In this document: in pieces, positions 17,609 through 26,267 of the stretch | Layout of the letters: each line of letters starts with the position of its first letter | How positions within the stretch are numbered: position 1 is the first letter of the stretch | Source of the DNA: Atribacterota bacterium | Lineage (GTDB): Bacteria; Atribacterota; Phoenicimicrobiia; Phoenicimicrobiales; Stramentimicrobiaceae | Reading direction: 5' to 3' | Assembly (NCBI GenBank): GCA_028717805.1 | Contig: JAQUNC010000026.1 | Location: 1-33,747 of the forward strand | Length of the DNA stretch: 33,747 nucleotides | Notes under the pieces: generated by a model | Told to the model about the DNA's origin: nothing | What the model saw: only the letters and a program-made list of their open reading frames with translations | Databases searched by the model: none | Program-made: the position numbers and the translations under genes

Positions 17609-17825
17609 CCCTCCTTAGAGCTGTGGTTGAAAGTCGATGCCAGCCGCAGGCAAAACGACCCACGTAAGGTAACAATTATAAGTTACTGAGCATGGTGCGG
17701 TTTTGGAGTTAGTCCTGCCTTATCATGTGGACATGATATATGATAAGAGAAGAGTAGTAGTGAAAAGATAGCGAGGCTCTCAGCAGGCGAGTGTGGGGGA
17801 AAAGACCAGGTCAGTCTAAGGAGGG
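17609..17825 (+). ncRNA. raiA RNA: structured RNA between comFC and hpf, likely raiA-motif RNA
   Basis: A noncoding stretch of about 217 nt, clearly more GC-rich than its surroundings and without an ORF. A perfect 11-bp closing stem joins CCCTCCTTAGA (17609-17619) to TCTAAGGAGGG (17815-17825). Inside, GTAAC (17669-17673) pairs with GTTAC (17682-17686), and CTTATCAT (17719-17726) with ATGATAAG (17740-17747). The second hairpin competes with a TATCATG/CATGATA pairing (17721-17727/17732-17738). CCTGC (17714-17718) can reach either of two GCAGG copies (near 17646 and 17783). The raiA motif is a published structured RNA of Firmicutes and Actinobacteria found just upstream of raiA/hpf, and linked in Clostridium acetobutylicum to sporulation and aggregation. 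Position, size and folding fit; its consensus was not aligned here. Confidence 0.75.
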
Positions 17826-17908
17826 AACAGATATTTTTGGGAAAGAAAAGATATGGATATCTGTTATTAAATAGAAAAAGTAATTTTTTTCCAATAAATT
17901 GGAAAAAA
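17826..17908 (+). other. two hairpins just 3' of the raiA-like RNA
   Basis: AACAGATAT (17826-17834) pairs with ATATCTGTT (17857-17865), directly against the closing stem of the RNA. A second, A/T-rich inverted repeat, TTTTTTCCAAT (17885-17895) and ATTGGAAAAAA (17898-17908), follows. Together they may form the 3' end or a weak terminator. The T-run precedes the second hairpin and does not follow either stem closely, so this is not a standard terminator. Confidence 0.45.
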
Positions 17909-17974
17909 TATTAATATCAATGTTATAATATAATACAATATAACACAATCAATAATAGTTAATAGAAAAATAGT

Positions 17975-18003
17975 TTTAGTTAATAAGTATTTGGGACTAT
18001 AAT
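17975..18003 (+). promoter_or_regulatory. candidate promoter for hpf
   Basis: TTTAGT (17975-17980), 17 bases, and a perfect TATAAT (17998-18003). The -35 is poor. A start near 18010 would give hpf its own transcript, separate from the upstream RNA, with a leader of about 59 bases. Confidence 0.4.
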
Positions 18004-18068
18004 TAAGCAAAGTGTTAGCATCTATTTCCTATTTTTTGAAGTTGACTTAACTGAAGGAGGAAAGGATA

Positions 18069-18614
18069 ATGAATTTGATAATAAAAGGAAAACAGTTTGA
18101 GGTAACGGATTCCATAGAAAATTATATTAGAAAAAAAATGAAGAAATTAGAAAAATATTTTGATCAGATTATAGAAGCGGTGGCTACTATTAGTGTGGAG
18201 AAGAACAGGCATATATTTGAGGTCACCTTACAAGCCAAAAAGGCAATGATTAGGGCAGAGGAAGAAAGTGATAATATATATAATTCCATTGATAGAGTGA
18301 TTGAAAAACTGGAGAGACAAATTGTCAAATATAAAGAAAAACTTTACTCTAAGTATGCTAATGAATACAATAGAGAAGTAAACAATATTTCAGAAAAGGA
18401 AGAATATGAAATAGGTTCTAATTCCGACCAGGATAGGAAAATTGTCAAAACCAAAAGATTTGCTATAAAACCTATGTCTCCAGAAGAGGCGAGCTTGCAA
18501 ATGGAACTTTTAGGGCATAATTTCTATGTTTTTAGCAATGAAGAGACCGCTCAAATTAATGTTATCTACAAGAGAAAGGATGGCAATTTCGGTTTAATAG
18601 AACCTGAAGTGTAA
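18069..18614 (+). CDS. hpf: long-form ribosome hibernation promoting factor
   Basis: Hpf binds idle 70S ribosomes and pairs them into inactive 100S dimers in stationary phase. At 181 aa this is the long form. The N-terminal S30AE domain starts MNLIIKGKQFEVTDSIENYI and is followed by KLEKYFDQI. After a Glu/Ser-rich linker (about 105-125) comes the C-terminal dimerisation domain, with KRFAIKPMSPEEASLQMELLGHNF and YKRKDGNFGLIEP. The ATG has a strong SD, AAGGAGGAAAGG. The gene lies downstream of the structured RNA; family knowledge ties it to (p)ppGpp-linked growth arrest, and relA is 4 kb away. Confidence 0.96.
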   Translation: MNLIIKGKQFEVTDSIENYIRKKMKKLEKYFDQIIEAVATISVEKNRHIFEVTLQAKKAMIRAEEESDNIYNSIDRVIEKLERQIVKYKEKLYSKYANEYNREVNNISEKEEYEIGSNSDQDRKIVKTKRFAIKPMSPEEASLQMELLGHNFYVFSNEETAQINVIYKRKDGNFGLIEPEV

Positions 18615-18630
18615 AAAATAGGGGGACCTA

Positions 18631-19299
18631 ATGAATAATATCTCTGTTAATGATTTTCGCAATTTTATTATTTCACCTCAGTTTGCTTCCAGGATAAAAG
18701 ATATTGAAAAATCTATCAACTCTTTAAATGGTATATTGTTTTCTAAAATTGTGTTAGCTGATAATAAAGAGATTAAGGAAATCCATATTATTACTAAGGA
18801 CTTTTATAGTCCTAAAAAGATCAGCCGAGATGTAGAATCTCTATTAATGGCAAAATATAATATTGCCATAGATTATCGTAAAATCAGCATTGCCCAGGTG
18901 ACCGAAGAAAAAAACCATTCTCAAAGATTGAAATTTACCGATCTGTTAATTACTTCTGAGGGAGATAAATTACAGGTAGTAGTTAAACTGGAAAACAATG
19001 ATAAAACCTTTGAAGGGAAAATAAAATGTGCCAATTGGGATAAAAACAGAGAATATATTGTCACTAAGGCTACTCTGGAGGCAATTACCTCTTTCTTAAG
19101 TGGAAAGGTATTTTTTCAGGTTGAAGAGATTAAAAAAGTCAATTTGGAGGACCGAGAAGTAGTTTTAATTTCTATTAATTTAATTAATGAAGGAGGAAAG
19201 GAGAATTTACTTGGAACTGCCTTGATAGAGGATGATCAATATAGGTCTTTAGTTAAGGCAATACTAAAGGCAGTTAATAGAAGAATCCTGATTAAATAA
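18631..19299 (+). CDS. conserved-looking hypothetical protein, 222 aa
   Basis: Not assigned to a named family. It has no signal peptide or transmembrane helix and looks cytoplasmic. The N-terminal half contains a long charged helix and an alpha/beta segment with IKEIHIITKDFYSPKKISRD and YNIAIDYRKISIAQV. The C-terminal half shows a repeating strand-helix pattern and ends in LLGTALIEDDQYRSLVKAIL and AVNRRI. Both halves could be small ACT/BON-like alpha-beta domains, but that is only an impression of secondary structure. The ATG follows AGGGGGA and starts 16 bases after hpf, so it is very likely in the hpf operon. Base composition matches its neighbours. Confidence 0.75.
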   Translation: MNNISVNDFRNFIISPQFASRIKDIEKSINSLNGILFSKIVLADNKEIKEIHIITKDFYSPKKISRDVESLLMAKYNIAIDYRKISIAQVTEEKNHSQRLKFTDLLITSEGDKLQVVVKLENNDKTFEGKIKCANWDKNREYIVTKATLEAITSFLSGKVFFQVEEIKKVNLEDREVVLISINLINEGGKENLLGTALIEDDQYRSLVKAILKAVNRRILIK

Positions 19300-19401
19300 A
19301 AATATTAGAAAAAATTGATAGCATCATATTAATTAGAATAGAGATAGGTCGGTGATTCTTAGATAAAACCATTTAAAAGGAGATAATAAGTAGCAAAAAA
19401 C

Positions 19402-19470
19402 GTTCTATAACCGAGCGAAGCGAAGCGGTTTTTGCTTGTTCTTTTAGAACAAAGAAAAACCGTGGAGGTG
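19402..19470 (+). promoter_or_regulatory. structured leader with competing hairpins ahead of a mini-gene
   Basis: The left strand CGGTTTTT (19426-19433) pairs with AAAAACCG (19455-19462). Inside, GTTCT pairs with AGAAC around a TTT loop, so 19426-19462 forms one long hairpin ending two bases before the SD GGAGGTG (19464-19470). The same left strand can instead pair with AACCG (19409-19413), and GTTCTA (19402-19407) with TAGAAC (19445-19450). The two folds exclude each other. GCGAA repeats (19414-19425) fill the 5' loop. There is no match to either known c-di-GMP riboswitch class that I can recognise. Confidence 0.5.
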
Positions 19471-19474
19471 CGAC

Positions 19475-19561
19475 ATGAAAATTAATAAAGCCAAACTCAT
19501 TAGCTTTTTAATTAGTGTCATGGCCTTGCTGCTGGCCGGTGGCGCCAAAGTTAGATGGTAA
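19475..19561 (+). CDS. 28-aa hydrophobic small protein
   Basis: A short gene with ATG 5 bases after a perfect GGAGGTG SD and a stop at 19559-19561. The product is a basic start (MKINKAK), one hydrophobic helix with FLISVMALLLAGGA, and a short KVRW end, so a single-span membrane peptide. Its codons are more GC-rich than the neighbours, and it is preceded by a strong hairpin and followed by further pairings that include the SD of the HD-GYP gene. It could be a leader peptide controlling that gene or a small protein acting on its own. No family is recognised. Evidence is SD, codon structure and topology only. Confidence 0.6.
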   Translation: MKINKAKLISFLISVMALLLAGGAKVRW

Positions 19562-19570
19562 ATAACTGAG

Positions 19571-19606
19571 GGTCGCCGACCTATTATTGTTTAAGTTAGG
19601 TGGGAG
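19571..19606 (+). promoter_or_regulatory. alternative hairpins overlapping the HD-GYP SD
   Basis: GGTC (19571-19574) pairs with GACC (19578-19581) as a tight stem around GCC. The bases ACCTA (19579-19583) can instead pair with TAGGT (19597-19601), which is part of the SD AGGTGGGAG of the next gene. Only one can form at a time, the usual design of a translational switch. The upstream mini-gene stop is at 19561, so a terminating ribosome would cover the first hairpin. The stems are short (4-5 bp). Confidence 0.4.
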
Positions 19607-19614
19607 AATATACA

Positions 19615-20850
19615 TTGAATTCTAAGTTAAAAATATTTATATCAGTAGTTTTTTTATCAGCCATCCTTCTTTTTATTTTATTGCTTCCTACCATGCCTGT
19701 AATATCTGAAATATGGCTTCATTTATTATTTTTTACTGTTGTTGCTGTACTGGCTGAATATCTGCCTGTTGTTTTACCTACTGGGGGTAAGATTTCTGTA
19801 TCCTTCCCAATTAGCTTTGTAGTTATATTGGTTTATGGACCTGCTGCAGCGATGGTTTTTGAAGTATTAAGTATTATTTGGACTATTTTTAACAAAAAGG
19901 AATTATGGTACAAATCTATATTCAATGCTACTCAATATTCTTTATCTGCTGGATTAGCTGGATTAATTTATCTATTTGCTGGTGGTATGATTGGGAAACA
20001 GAATTTTATTAATTATTTACTCCCGGCGGCGCTATGTGCTTTAACTTTTTGTTTCATTAATCTTTTTCTTGTTACTTGTGTTATTTCTCTTGATTCCGGA
20101 ATGAATATTATTAAAGTATATCGAATTAACATTAAAGATATTATTCCAAGCTATTTAGCTGAGGCACCTATGGGCTTTATCATGGCAATTATCTATGTAC
20201 AAATTGGAATTTTAGGTATTCTTTTATTCTTCTTTCCCCTCTTTTTAGCTCGTCAATCATTTGAATTATATACCAGAATGCGTAAAATGTATTTAGATAC
20301 TATTCGTACCCTGGCAGCCACCATTGATGCTAAAGATCCTTATACTCATGGACATTCAGAAAGAGTATCTCTTACGGCTGTGCAATTAGCTAAGAAATTA
20401 GACTTTGTAGAACCGGAAATAGAATACCTTGAATATGCAGCTATCTTGCACGATATTGGTAAAATTGGGATAGAGGACCGTATACTGGGGAAGAAGGATA
20501 AACTAACTGAAGAAGAATATGAAAAAATAAAAGAACATCCTGTAATAGGAGCGAGTATAGTTGAATCCATTGAATTTTTGAAAAAAAGTTCTAAGGCTGT
20601 GTTATATCATCATGAACGTTATGATGGCAAAGGTTATCCACACGGGCTGAAAGGAGAAGAAATTCCTAAAGCAGCCCGATTACTGGCTGTAGTCGATGCC
20701 TATGATGCTATGAATTCCGATCGTCCTTATCGTAAAAAATTATCAGAAAATGATATTTTAAATGAATTAGAAAGGGAAGCCGGTAAACAGTTTGATCCTA
20801 TCATGGTAAAGTTATTTATTTCTTTGTTGAAGGAAAAGAGGGCAGACTAA
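19615..20850 (+). CDS. membrane-anchored HD-GYP domain phosphodiesterase
   Basis: The 411-aa protein starts at TTG 19615, 8 bases after the SD AGGTGGGAG; a GTG at 19600 would sit on the SD itself. About 210 residues of N-terminal membrane domain with six to seven helices are followed by a cytoplasmic HD-GYP domain. That domain has HGHSERV, the metal pair HD (279-280) in HDIGKIGI, HHERYDGKGYP (332-342), and DAYDAMNSDRPYRK. HD-GYP enzymes break down cyclic di-GMP; the intact motifs suggest activity. The membrane part probably senses a signal but is not a sensor family I can name. The stop overlaps the next ATG (TAATG), so the DUF5317 gene is translationally coupled. Confidence 0.92.
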   Translation: MNSKLKIFISVVFLSAILLFILLLPTMPVISEIWLHLLFFTVVAVLAEYLPVVLPTGGKISVSFPISFVVILVYGPAAAMVFEVLSIIWTIFNKKELWYKSIFNATQYSLSAGLAGLIYLFAGGMIGKQNFINYLLPAALCALTFCFINLFLVTCVISLDSGMNIIKVYRINIKDIIPSYLAEAPMGFIMAIIYVQIGILGILLFFFPLFLARQSFELYTRMRKMYLDTIRTLAATIDAKDPYTHGHSERVSLTAVQLAKKLDFVEPEIEYLEYAAILHDIGKIGIEDRILGKKDKLTEEEYEKIKEHPVIGASIVESIEFLKKSSKAVLYHHERYDGKGYPHGLKGEEIPKAARLLAVVDAYDAMNSDRPYRKKLSENDILNELEREAGKQFDPIMVKLFISLLKEKRAD

Positions 20851-21428
20851 TGTTATATATAATAATAATTGTTATTAGTATTATCATTGGTTTATTGCGT
20901 GGTGGTGAGTTAGAAAGATTAGCTAATATCTCGGTGGAGGGAGTCTTACTATTTGCTATTGCTCTTTTGTTAAGATTAGGAGTTTGGGCTCTTGGACTAA
21001 TGGGATTTACTGGTATTTTAAGTTATAGTCCTTATTTAATAATTTTTTCTTATGTTCTATTGGTATTTGTGTCCATACGTAATATAAAATTACCTAGTTT
21101 TAGATATATTATTCTGGGTTTACTGCTCAATGCATTTGTTATTGTAGTAAATGGGGGCAGGATGCCGGTATTAGTAAAGGAGGGAGTGATAGAAAGCATT
21201 AATTCTACCAGTTTTTTAGAGGCAGAAACCAGAGTAGTTCATTCATTGATGAATAATAACACCCTATTTGCTTTTTTGGGGGATGTTATATCAATTCCAA
21301 AACCTTTTCCTGATAATTCTATTATAAGTGTTGGTGATATAATGATTTTTGTCGGTCTATTTGTACTTATTCAGAAAACAATGATGAGAGAAGATAAATT
21401 ACCACAGGAAGATGAGGGTATAGAATAA
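20850..21428 (+). CDS. DUF5317 family membrane protein
   Basis: A 192-aa protein with about five predicted transmembrane helices. Conserved-looking features are the N-terminal LLRGG, VVNGGRMPV (about residues 99-107), and SVGDIMIFVGLFVLI near the C-terminus, which fit DUF5317. The family has no known function and is often next to HD-GYP genes. It begins in the TAATG overlap with the HD-GYP stop. A partner role in membrane sensing for the phosphodiesterase is inferred from that coupling alone. The last 20 residues are acidic and probably cytoplasmic. Confidence 0.8.
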   Translation: MLYIIIIVISIIIGLLRGGELERLANISVEGVLLFAIALLLRLGVWALGLMGFTGILSYSPYLIIFSYVLLVFVSIRNIKLPSFRYIILGLLLNAFVIVVNGGRMPVLVKEGVIESINSTSFLEAETRVVHSLMNNNTLFAFLGDVISIPKPFPDNSIISVGDIMIFVGLFVLIQKTMMREDKLPQEDEGIE

Positions 21429-21449
21429 AATAGGAAGGAATAGCATACA

Positions 21450-23978
21450 ATGATTAATATTGCCAGTAGATTATTCGGTGACCCTAATACCAGAGAATTA
21501 AATAAATTGAAAACAATAGTGGAAAGAATTAATCAACTGGATTCAGAAATAAAGGACCTCAGAGATGCTGAGTTAAAGGGAAAAACTGAATACCTCAAGA
21601 AAAAGATTGCTGATGGCATTTCCTTGGAGGAAATACTTCCAGAAGCCTTTGCCGTTGTAAGGGAAGCTGCTTCCAGAACTATTAGTATGCGCCATTTTGA
21701 TGTTCAGTTAATTGGGGGTATGGTATTGCATCAAGGAAAGATTGCCGAGATGGCAACCGGTGAAGGAAAAACCCTGGTGGCCACCTTACCCGCTTATTTA
21801 AATGCTCTTAGCGGAAAGAGTATTCATATTGTAACGGTTAATGATTATCTGGCTAAAAGAGATCGTTTCTGGATGGGTCCTGTTTATGAATTTCTGGGAT
21901 TGAAAGTAGGTCTAATTCAACATGATATGAATACCGAGCAAAGGAAGGACGCTTATCAATCAGATGTAGTCTATGGGACTAACAATGAATTTGGGTTTGA
22001 TTATTTAAGGGATAATATGAGTATTAGCCCTGAGGAAATTGTACAACACGAACATGAATTTGCCATAATTGACGAGGTCGATAGCATTTTGATTGATGAA
22101 GCCAGGACGCCACTAATAATATCCGGACCAGCTGAGGAATCTACCAATAAATACTTTCAAATAGATAAACTAATCTACCAGTTAAAGGAAGAGCATGATT
22201 ATAAGATTAATGAAAAGGAAAAGACAGCCTATTTGACTGAAGAGGGAGTAGCCCTGATGGAGAGATTGCTGGGGGTAGACAACTTATATGCTCAAAATAA
22301 CGTTCATTTACAACACCACATTATTCAGGCTCTTAGAGCCCATAAGTTATTTAAAAGAGATGTAGATTATGTAGTAAAAAATGGGGAAGTAATTATTGTA
22401 GATGAATTCACCGGACGTCTTATGTTTGGTAGGCGGTATAGCGATGGCTTACATCAGGCAATTGAAGCAAAAGAAAATGTGGCAATTGCCCGTGAAAGTC
22501 AGACTTTGGCAACCATAACATTTCAAAATTTCTTCCGATTATATCAAAAGCTGGCAGGAATGACTGGTACAGCAAAAACAGAAGAAGATGAATTTATTGA
22601 AATATATAACTTAACAGTAGTAGTAATTCCTCCCAATAGAAGATTAATAAGATATAGCTATCCCGATGTTATTTATAAAACTGAGAGGGAAAAGTTTGAA
22701 GCAGTAGTTAGAGAAATAAAAGAATTAAATCAGCAGGGAAGACCGGTATTGGTAGGCACAGTATCGATTGAGAAATCAGAAAGATTGAGTAAAATGTTGC
22801 ACAAGGAAAATATTGAGCATAATGTCTTAAATGCCAAAAATCATGAAAAAGAAGCAGAAATAGTTGCTGAAGCAGGTCAAAGAGGGAAAGTAACCATTTC
22901 TACTAATATGGCTGGAAGAGGTACTGACATTGTTTTAGGTTCTGGTGTAGCAGATATGGGAGGATTACATGTCATTGGCACTGAGCGGCATGAGAGTAGA
23001 AGAATAGATAATCAATTAAGAGGGAGAGCTGGTAGACAAGGAGATCCAGGTTCCTCACGATTCTTTTTATCCCTGGAAGATGATCTTTTACGTTTATTTG
23101 GATCAGAACGCATTGCTGGTTTTATGGAAAAATTGGGAGTAGAAGATGGAACTCCTATTGAACATCCTTTTATTACTCGTTCTATAGAAGGAGCTCAAAA
23201 AAGAGTTGAAGCAAGGCACTTTGAAATTAGAAAACAATTACTAGAATTCGATAATGAAATGGAGTTCCAGAGAAGGATTATCTATGAACAGAGAAAGACG
23301 GTTTTGTTAAGCAATAATATTAAGGATATTATTTCAGGTATGGTTGACGATACTGTAGGCAATATGTTACAGCGGTATACCAGCAAAGATGTCTATCCGG
23401 AAGAATGGAATTTAGTGGCATTAAAAGAGCATTTTTATGAAACGTTTGGAATAGCAATAGATTTTCCAAAAGATGTTACTACCTTAACGATTCAACATCT
23501 ACAGGATAATTTATTAGGAAAAGCCAGAGAAGGTTACCAGAATAAAGAAAGGGAACTTAGTTCCCCATTAATGAGACAGATTGAAAAGATGATTCTGCTT
23601 AGAATTGTTGACCGAGAATGGAAGGACCACCTAAAGAGATTAGATGATTTGAAGCAGGGCATTGGTTTAAGAGCGTATGGGCAAAAAGATCCGTTAACTG
23701 AATATCACTTTGAAGCCCATAATATGTTTCAAAATATGATTGAAAATATCAAAGAAGATTGTATAAAGTTTATTTATCGGGTGAAGATACAACAAAAATC
23801 CCAGGCAGTAGAAGCAAAACAGGAAGGAGAGATGCCAGCTCAATTTTCTGGCAAAGAGGTGAAGAGTGAACAAAGAAAAGCAAAGACTAAGATTGTATCT
23901 CCAAAAAAGAAGATTGGTAGAAATGAACCCTGTCCTTGTGGAAGCGGATTGAAATATAAATATTGTTGTGGCAAATAA
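21450..23978 (+). CDS. secA: preprotein translocase ATPase SecA
   Basis: SecA is the ATP-driven motor that pushes unfolded preproteins through SecYEG. It has 842 aa, normal length. Walker A is ATGEGKT (102-108) and Walker B lies in [21 protein letters not shown] and [10 protein letters not shown] mark the second nucleotide domain. The C-terminus holds the zinc-binding tail CPCGSG...YCCGK, which contacts SecB or ribosomes in other species. The SD AGGAAGG is about 12 bases from the ATG, and DUF5317 ends 22 bases earlier. It lies about 10 kb from secDF and is probably controlled separately. Confidence 0.97.
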   Translation: MINIASRLFGDPNTRELNKLKTIVERINQLDSEIKDLRDAELKGKTEYLKKKIADGISLEEILPEAFAVVREAASRTISMRHFDVQLIGGMVLHQGKIAEMATGEGKTLVATLPAYLNALSGKSIHIVTVNDYLAKRDRFWMGPVYEFLGLKVGLIQHDMNTEQRKDAYQSDVVYGTNNEFGFDYLRDNMSISPEEIVQHEHEFAIIDEVDSILIDEARTPLIISGPAEESTNKYFQIDKLIYQLKEEHDYKINEKEKTAYLTEEGVALMERLLGVDNLYAQNNVHLQHHIIQALRAHKLFKRDVDYVVKNGEVIIVDEFTGRLMFGRRYSDGLHQAIEAKENVAIARESQTLATITFQNFFRLYQKLAGMTGTAKTEEDEFIEIYNLTVVVIPPNRRLIRYSYPDVIYKTEREKFEAVVREIKELNQQGRPVLVGTVSIEKSERLSKMLHKENIEHNVLNAKNHEKEAEIVAEAGQRGKVTISTNMAGRGTDIVLGSGVADMGGLHVIGTERHESRRIDNQLRGRAGRQGDPGSSRFFLSLEDDLLRLFGSERIAGFMEKLGVEDGTPIEHPFITRSIEGAQKRVEARHFEIRKQLLEFDNEMEFQRRIIYEQRKTVLLSNNIKDIISGMVDDTVGNMLQRYTSKDVYPEEWNLVALKEHFYETFGIAIDFPKDVTTLTIQHLQDNLLGKAREGYQNKERELSSPLMRQIEKMILLRIVDREWKDHLKRLDDLKQGIGLRAYGQKDPLTEYHFEAHNMFQNMIENIKEDCIKFIYRVKIQQKSQAVEAKQEGEMPAQFSGKEVKSEQRKAKTKIVSPKKKIGRNEPCPCGSGLKYKYCCGK

Positions 23979-24056
23979 GAAATCTAAAGATAATATTTTT
24001 AGAGAAATGAAAATTAGTTTGATGAGGAAATTAAATTTAATGGGAGTGATTGACTA

Positions 24057-25179
24057 ATGATAGATATTGATAGCATTGAGTTAAAATCAAGAATAAATAT
24101 GTTGAAAAATAAAATAAAAGAATTAGGAGATCACCTTTGAAGTCCAGAAAAAAGAAAAACAAGTAAAAGAAATTACAGAACAAATGAATTTAAATTCATT
24201 CTGGCAGGATCAAGCAAGAGCAAATTTAATAAGCAAAGAGCTTAAAGACCTAAAAAATGTAATAGAGGAATATCAAAAAATAAATGAACAATTGGAAGAA
24301 TTGGATATTCTCTATGATTTAAATAGTCAGGAAAATAATGGCGAGATATGGCAGGAGATTTTATTTAAAATTCAGGATTTGGAGAAGGATGTTAGTCATC
24401 AGGAGAGAAGCCTTCTCTTCTCTGGAGAATATGATAAGAATAATGCAATTTTATCAATTCATTCTGGTGCTGGTGGCACTGAATCACAGGACTGGGCAGA
24501 GATGCTTCTCAGAATGTATCTTAGGTGGGCAGAAAAAAATAATTTTAAATCCGAAATAATTGATTTAATGCCTGGGGATGAAGCGGGAATTAAAAGTGTT
24601 ACTTTTACAGTTAGTGGTAGAAATGCCTTTGGTTTATTGAAATCAGAGAAGGGCATTCATCGTTTAGTTCGTATCTCACCTTTTGATGCTAACAAGAGAA
24701 GACATACTTCCTTCGCTTCAGTTGAGGTAATACCGGAAGTTGAGGAGGATGTAAAGATTGATATTGCAGAATCAGATTTGAGAATAGATACATATCGGTC
24801 TACTGGTGCTGGAGGACAACATGTAAATACTACTGATTCAGCTGTGCGTATAACGCATTTACCTACCAAAATTGTAGTACAATGCCAGAATGAGCGTTCC
24901 CAGTATAGTAATCGGCTAACTGCTATGAAGATCTTAAAAGCCAGATTATTTGAGTATTATCAGAGAAAAAAGGAAGAAGATCTAGAAAGGATAAGTGGGG
25001 ATAAAAAAGATATTGCCTGGGGAAATCAAATTCGTTCCTATGTTTTCCAACCCTATCAAATGGTCAAGGACCACCGAACTAAAGTAGAAAGCAGCAATAT
25101 CCATCAAATTATGGATGGAGAAATTCAAATATTCATAGATGCTTATCTGCGATTTTCCCAGAAAAGAGGTATTGGTTAA
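24057..25179 (+). CDS. prfB: peptide chain release factor 2, with +1 programmed frameshift
   Basis: RF2 recognises UAA and UGA stop codons. The zero frame starts at ATG 24057 (SD GGGAG) and ends after 27 codons at CTT TGA (24135-24140). Skipping the T at 24138 continues in the +1 frame with GAA GTC CAG and runs 346 codons to the stop at 25179, giving 373 aa, the usual RF2 size. Signatures are SPF (the RF2 stop-reading tripeptide, in RISPFDANKRR) and GGQ in STGAGGQHVNTTDSAV. Translating only from an internal ATG at 24184 would give a truncated 331-aa protein. secA ends 78 bases before. Confidence 0.96.
24125..24140 (+). other. prfB programmed +1 frameshift site
   Basis: AGGAG (24125-24129) acts as the internal SD-like stimulator, followed by CTT TGA (24135-24140). 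RF2 autoregulates this way in most bacteria: when RF2 is scarce the ribosome pauses at UGA and slips +1. Spacing from the purine run to CTT is about two bases longer than the E. coli AGGGGG-TAT-CTT. Confidence 0.9.
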
Positions 25180-25447
25180 TATTTTAAATATGAAAAACAC
25201 ACTCTTCACTTATGTTAGTAATTAGTTAAAGAATCAAGCTATAAAGATTAAGATTTATAAAATAAAATTATTACCTGAAGTCTAGAGAAATGACAATACT
25301 ATCAATAAAGTGTCGATTAGAAGATGGAAGAACCAAAAGAAAGAAAATGGCAACCGGTGGTTATTAAAAGGTTAGTTTTTTTAGAGTAAGGTCAATAACA
25401 GCCGCCATTCGGCAGGTGTTTTACTACTTATAAAGGGAGGATATGTT

Positions 25448-26071
25448 ATGCTAAAAGATATGAAAATAAAGAATTTTATGGATTTACTTGCTTCAAGATC
25501 TGCTACACCAGGAGGAGGAAGTGTGGCAGCATTGACTGGCGCTATGGGAGCTGCTTTACTTTCCATGGTCAGTAATCTAACAGTGGGGAAAGAAAAATAT
25601 CAGGACGTGGAGGAAGAAATTAAAGAATTACTTAAAAAAAGTGAAAGATTAAGAGCAACTCTGGAAGAACTTATGGAAAAAGATATAGAGGCATTTAATC
25701 AACTTATGGCAGTTATGAAATTACCTAAGACCAATGAGGAAGAAAAGAAAGACAGAAACCAGAAGATGCAAATTGCTTTAATAGAAGCAGCTAAAGTACC
25801 ATTAGCAGTAGCCCGAAAAAGTAAAGAATTAATAGATATGTGCCAGGAGATGGCCAGAAAGGGAAATAAGAATGCAATAAGTGATGTAGGGGTGGGAGTG
25901 TTACTGGCAGAAGCTGCCTTTAATGGTGCTGTAATTAATGTAAAAGTAAATATGAATTTGATTAAAGATGAAAATCTAAAAAAGGAACTCACTGAAGAAA
26001 TAAAAAGCCTTACTGGTTTGATAAAAGGAGAAAAAGACAGAGTTTTAGAAATAGTATTACAAAGACTATAA
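25448..26071 (+). CDS. fchA: cyclodeaminase/cyclohydrolase family protein (FchA-like)
   Basis: A 207-aa, mostly helical cytoplasmic protein like formimidotetrahydrofolate cyclodeaminase. That enzyme releases ammonia from 5-formimino-THF to give methenyl-THF. Members appear in histidine or purine fermentation and as methenyl-THF cyclohydrolases. The signature is near the N-terminus: FMDLLASRSATPGGGSVAAL, then GAMGAALLSMV; ISDVGVGVLLAEAAFNGA is near the C-terminal third. The ATG is 7 bases after AAAGGGAGG. No other folate or histidine genes are beside it, so which reaction applies is open. A 268-base gap upstream shows only a small GCCG/CGGC hairpin. Confidence 0.88.
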   Translation: MLKDMKIKNFMDLLASRSATPGGGSVAALTGAMGAALLSMVSNLTVGKEKYQDVEEEIKELLKKSERLRATLEELMEKDIEAFNQLMAVMKLPKTNEEEKKDRNQKMQIALIEAAKVPLAVARKSKELIDMCQEMARKGNKNAISDVGVGVLLAEAAFNGAVINVKVNMNLIKDENLKKELTEEIKSLTGLIKGEKDRVLEIVLQRL

Positions 26072-26267
26072 GTATGCAGTTATACTTAAGGTTAAATATA
26101 CAGCAGCTTATAACTTTTACCGGTAAGCCGAATAGCCTCGTGACATTAATTAAAACACTCAGATAGAAGAGAATAGTATGCTAATAAAAGTAAGGTCAAA
26201 AATCTTCTAGTATACTGGTGTAAATAATATTATTCTGTAATCAATCCTCAAAAAATTTCAAAATTAT

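Noticed and set aside
17885-17908. A/T inverted repeat as terminator of the raiA-like RNA
   Set aside because: The arms are mainly A/T with a two-base spacer, and the T-run comes before the stem, so it does not fit an intrinsic terminator; kept only as a hairpin.
19300-19470. Cyclic di-GMP riboswitch before the HD-GYP gene
   Set aside because: I looked for the conserved cores of both known classes and did not see them; the hairpins here have a different layout.
24184-24186. prfB starting at the internal ATG 24184
   Set aside because: The upstream zero-frame segment with CTT TGA and an SD-like site restores the full RF2 N-terminus by a +1 shift.
25354-25383. AACC/GGTT stem and T7 as a prfB terminator
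   Set aside because: Four pairs and a distance from stem to T-run that fits poorly; it is also about 175 bases after prfB.
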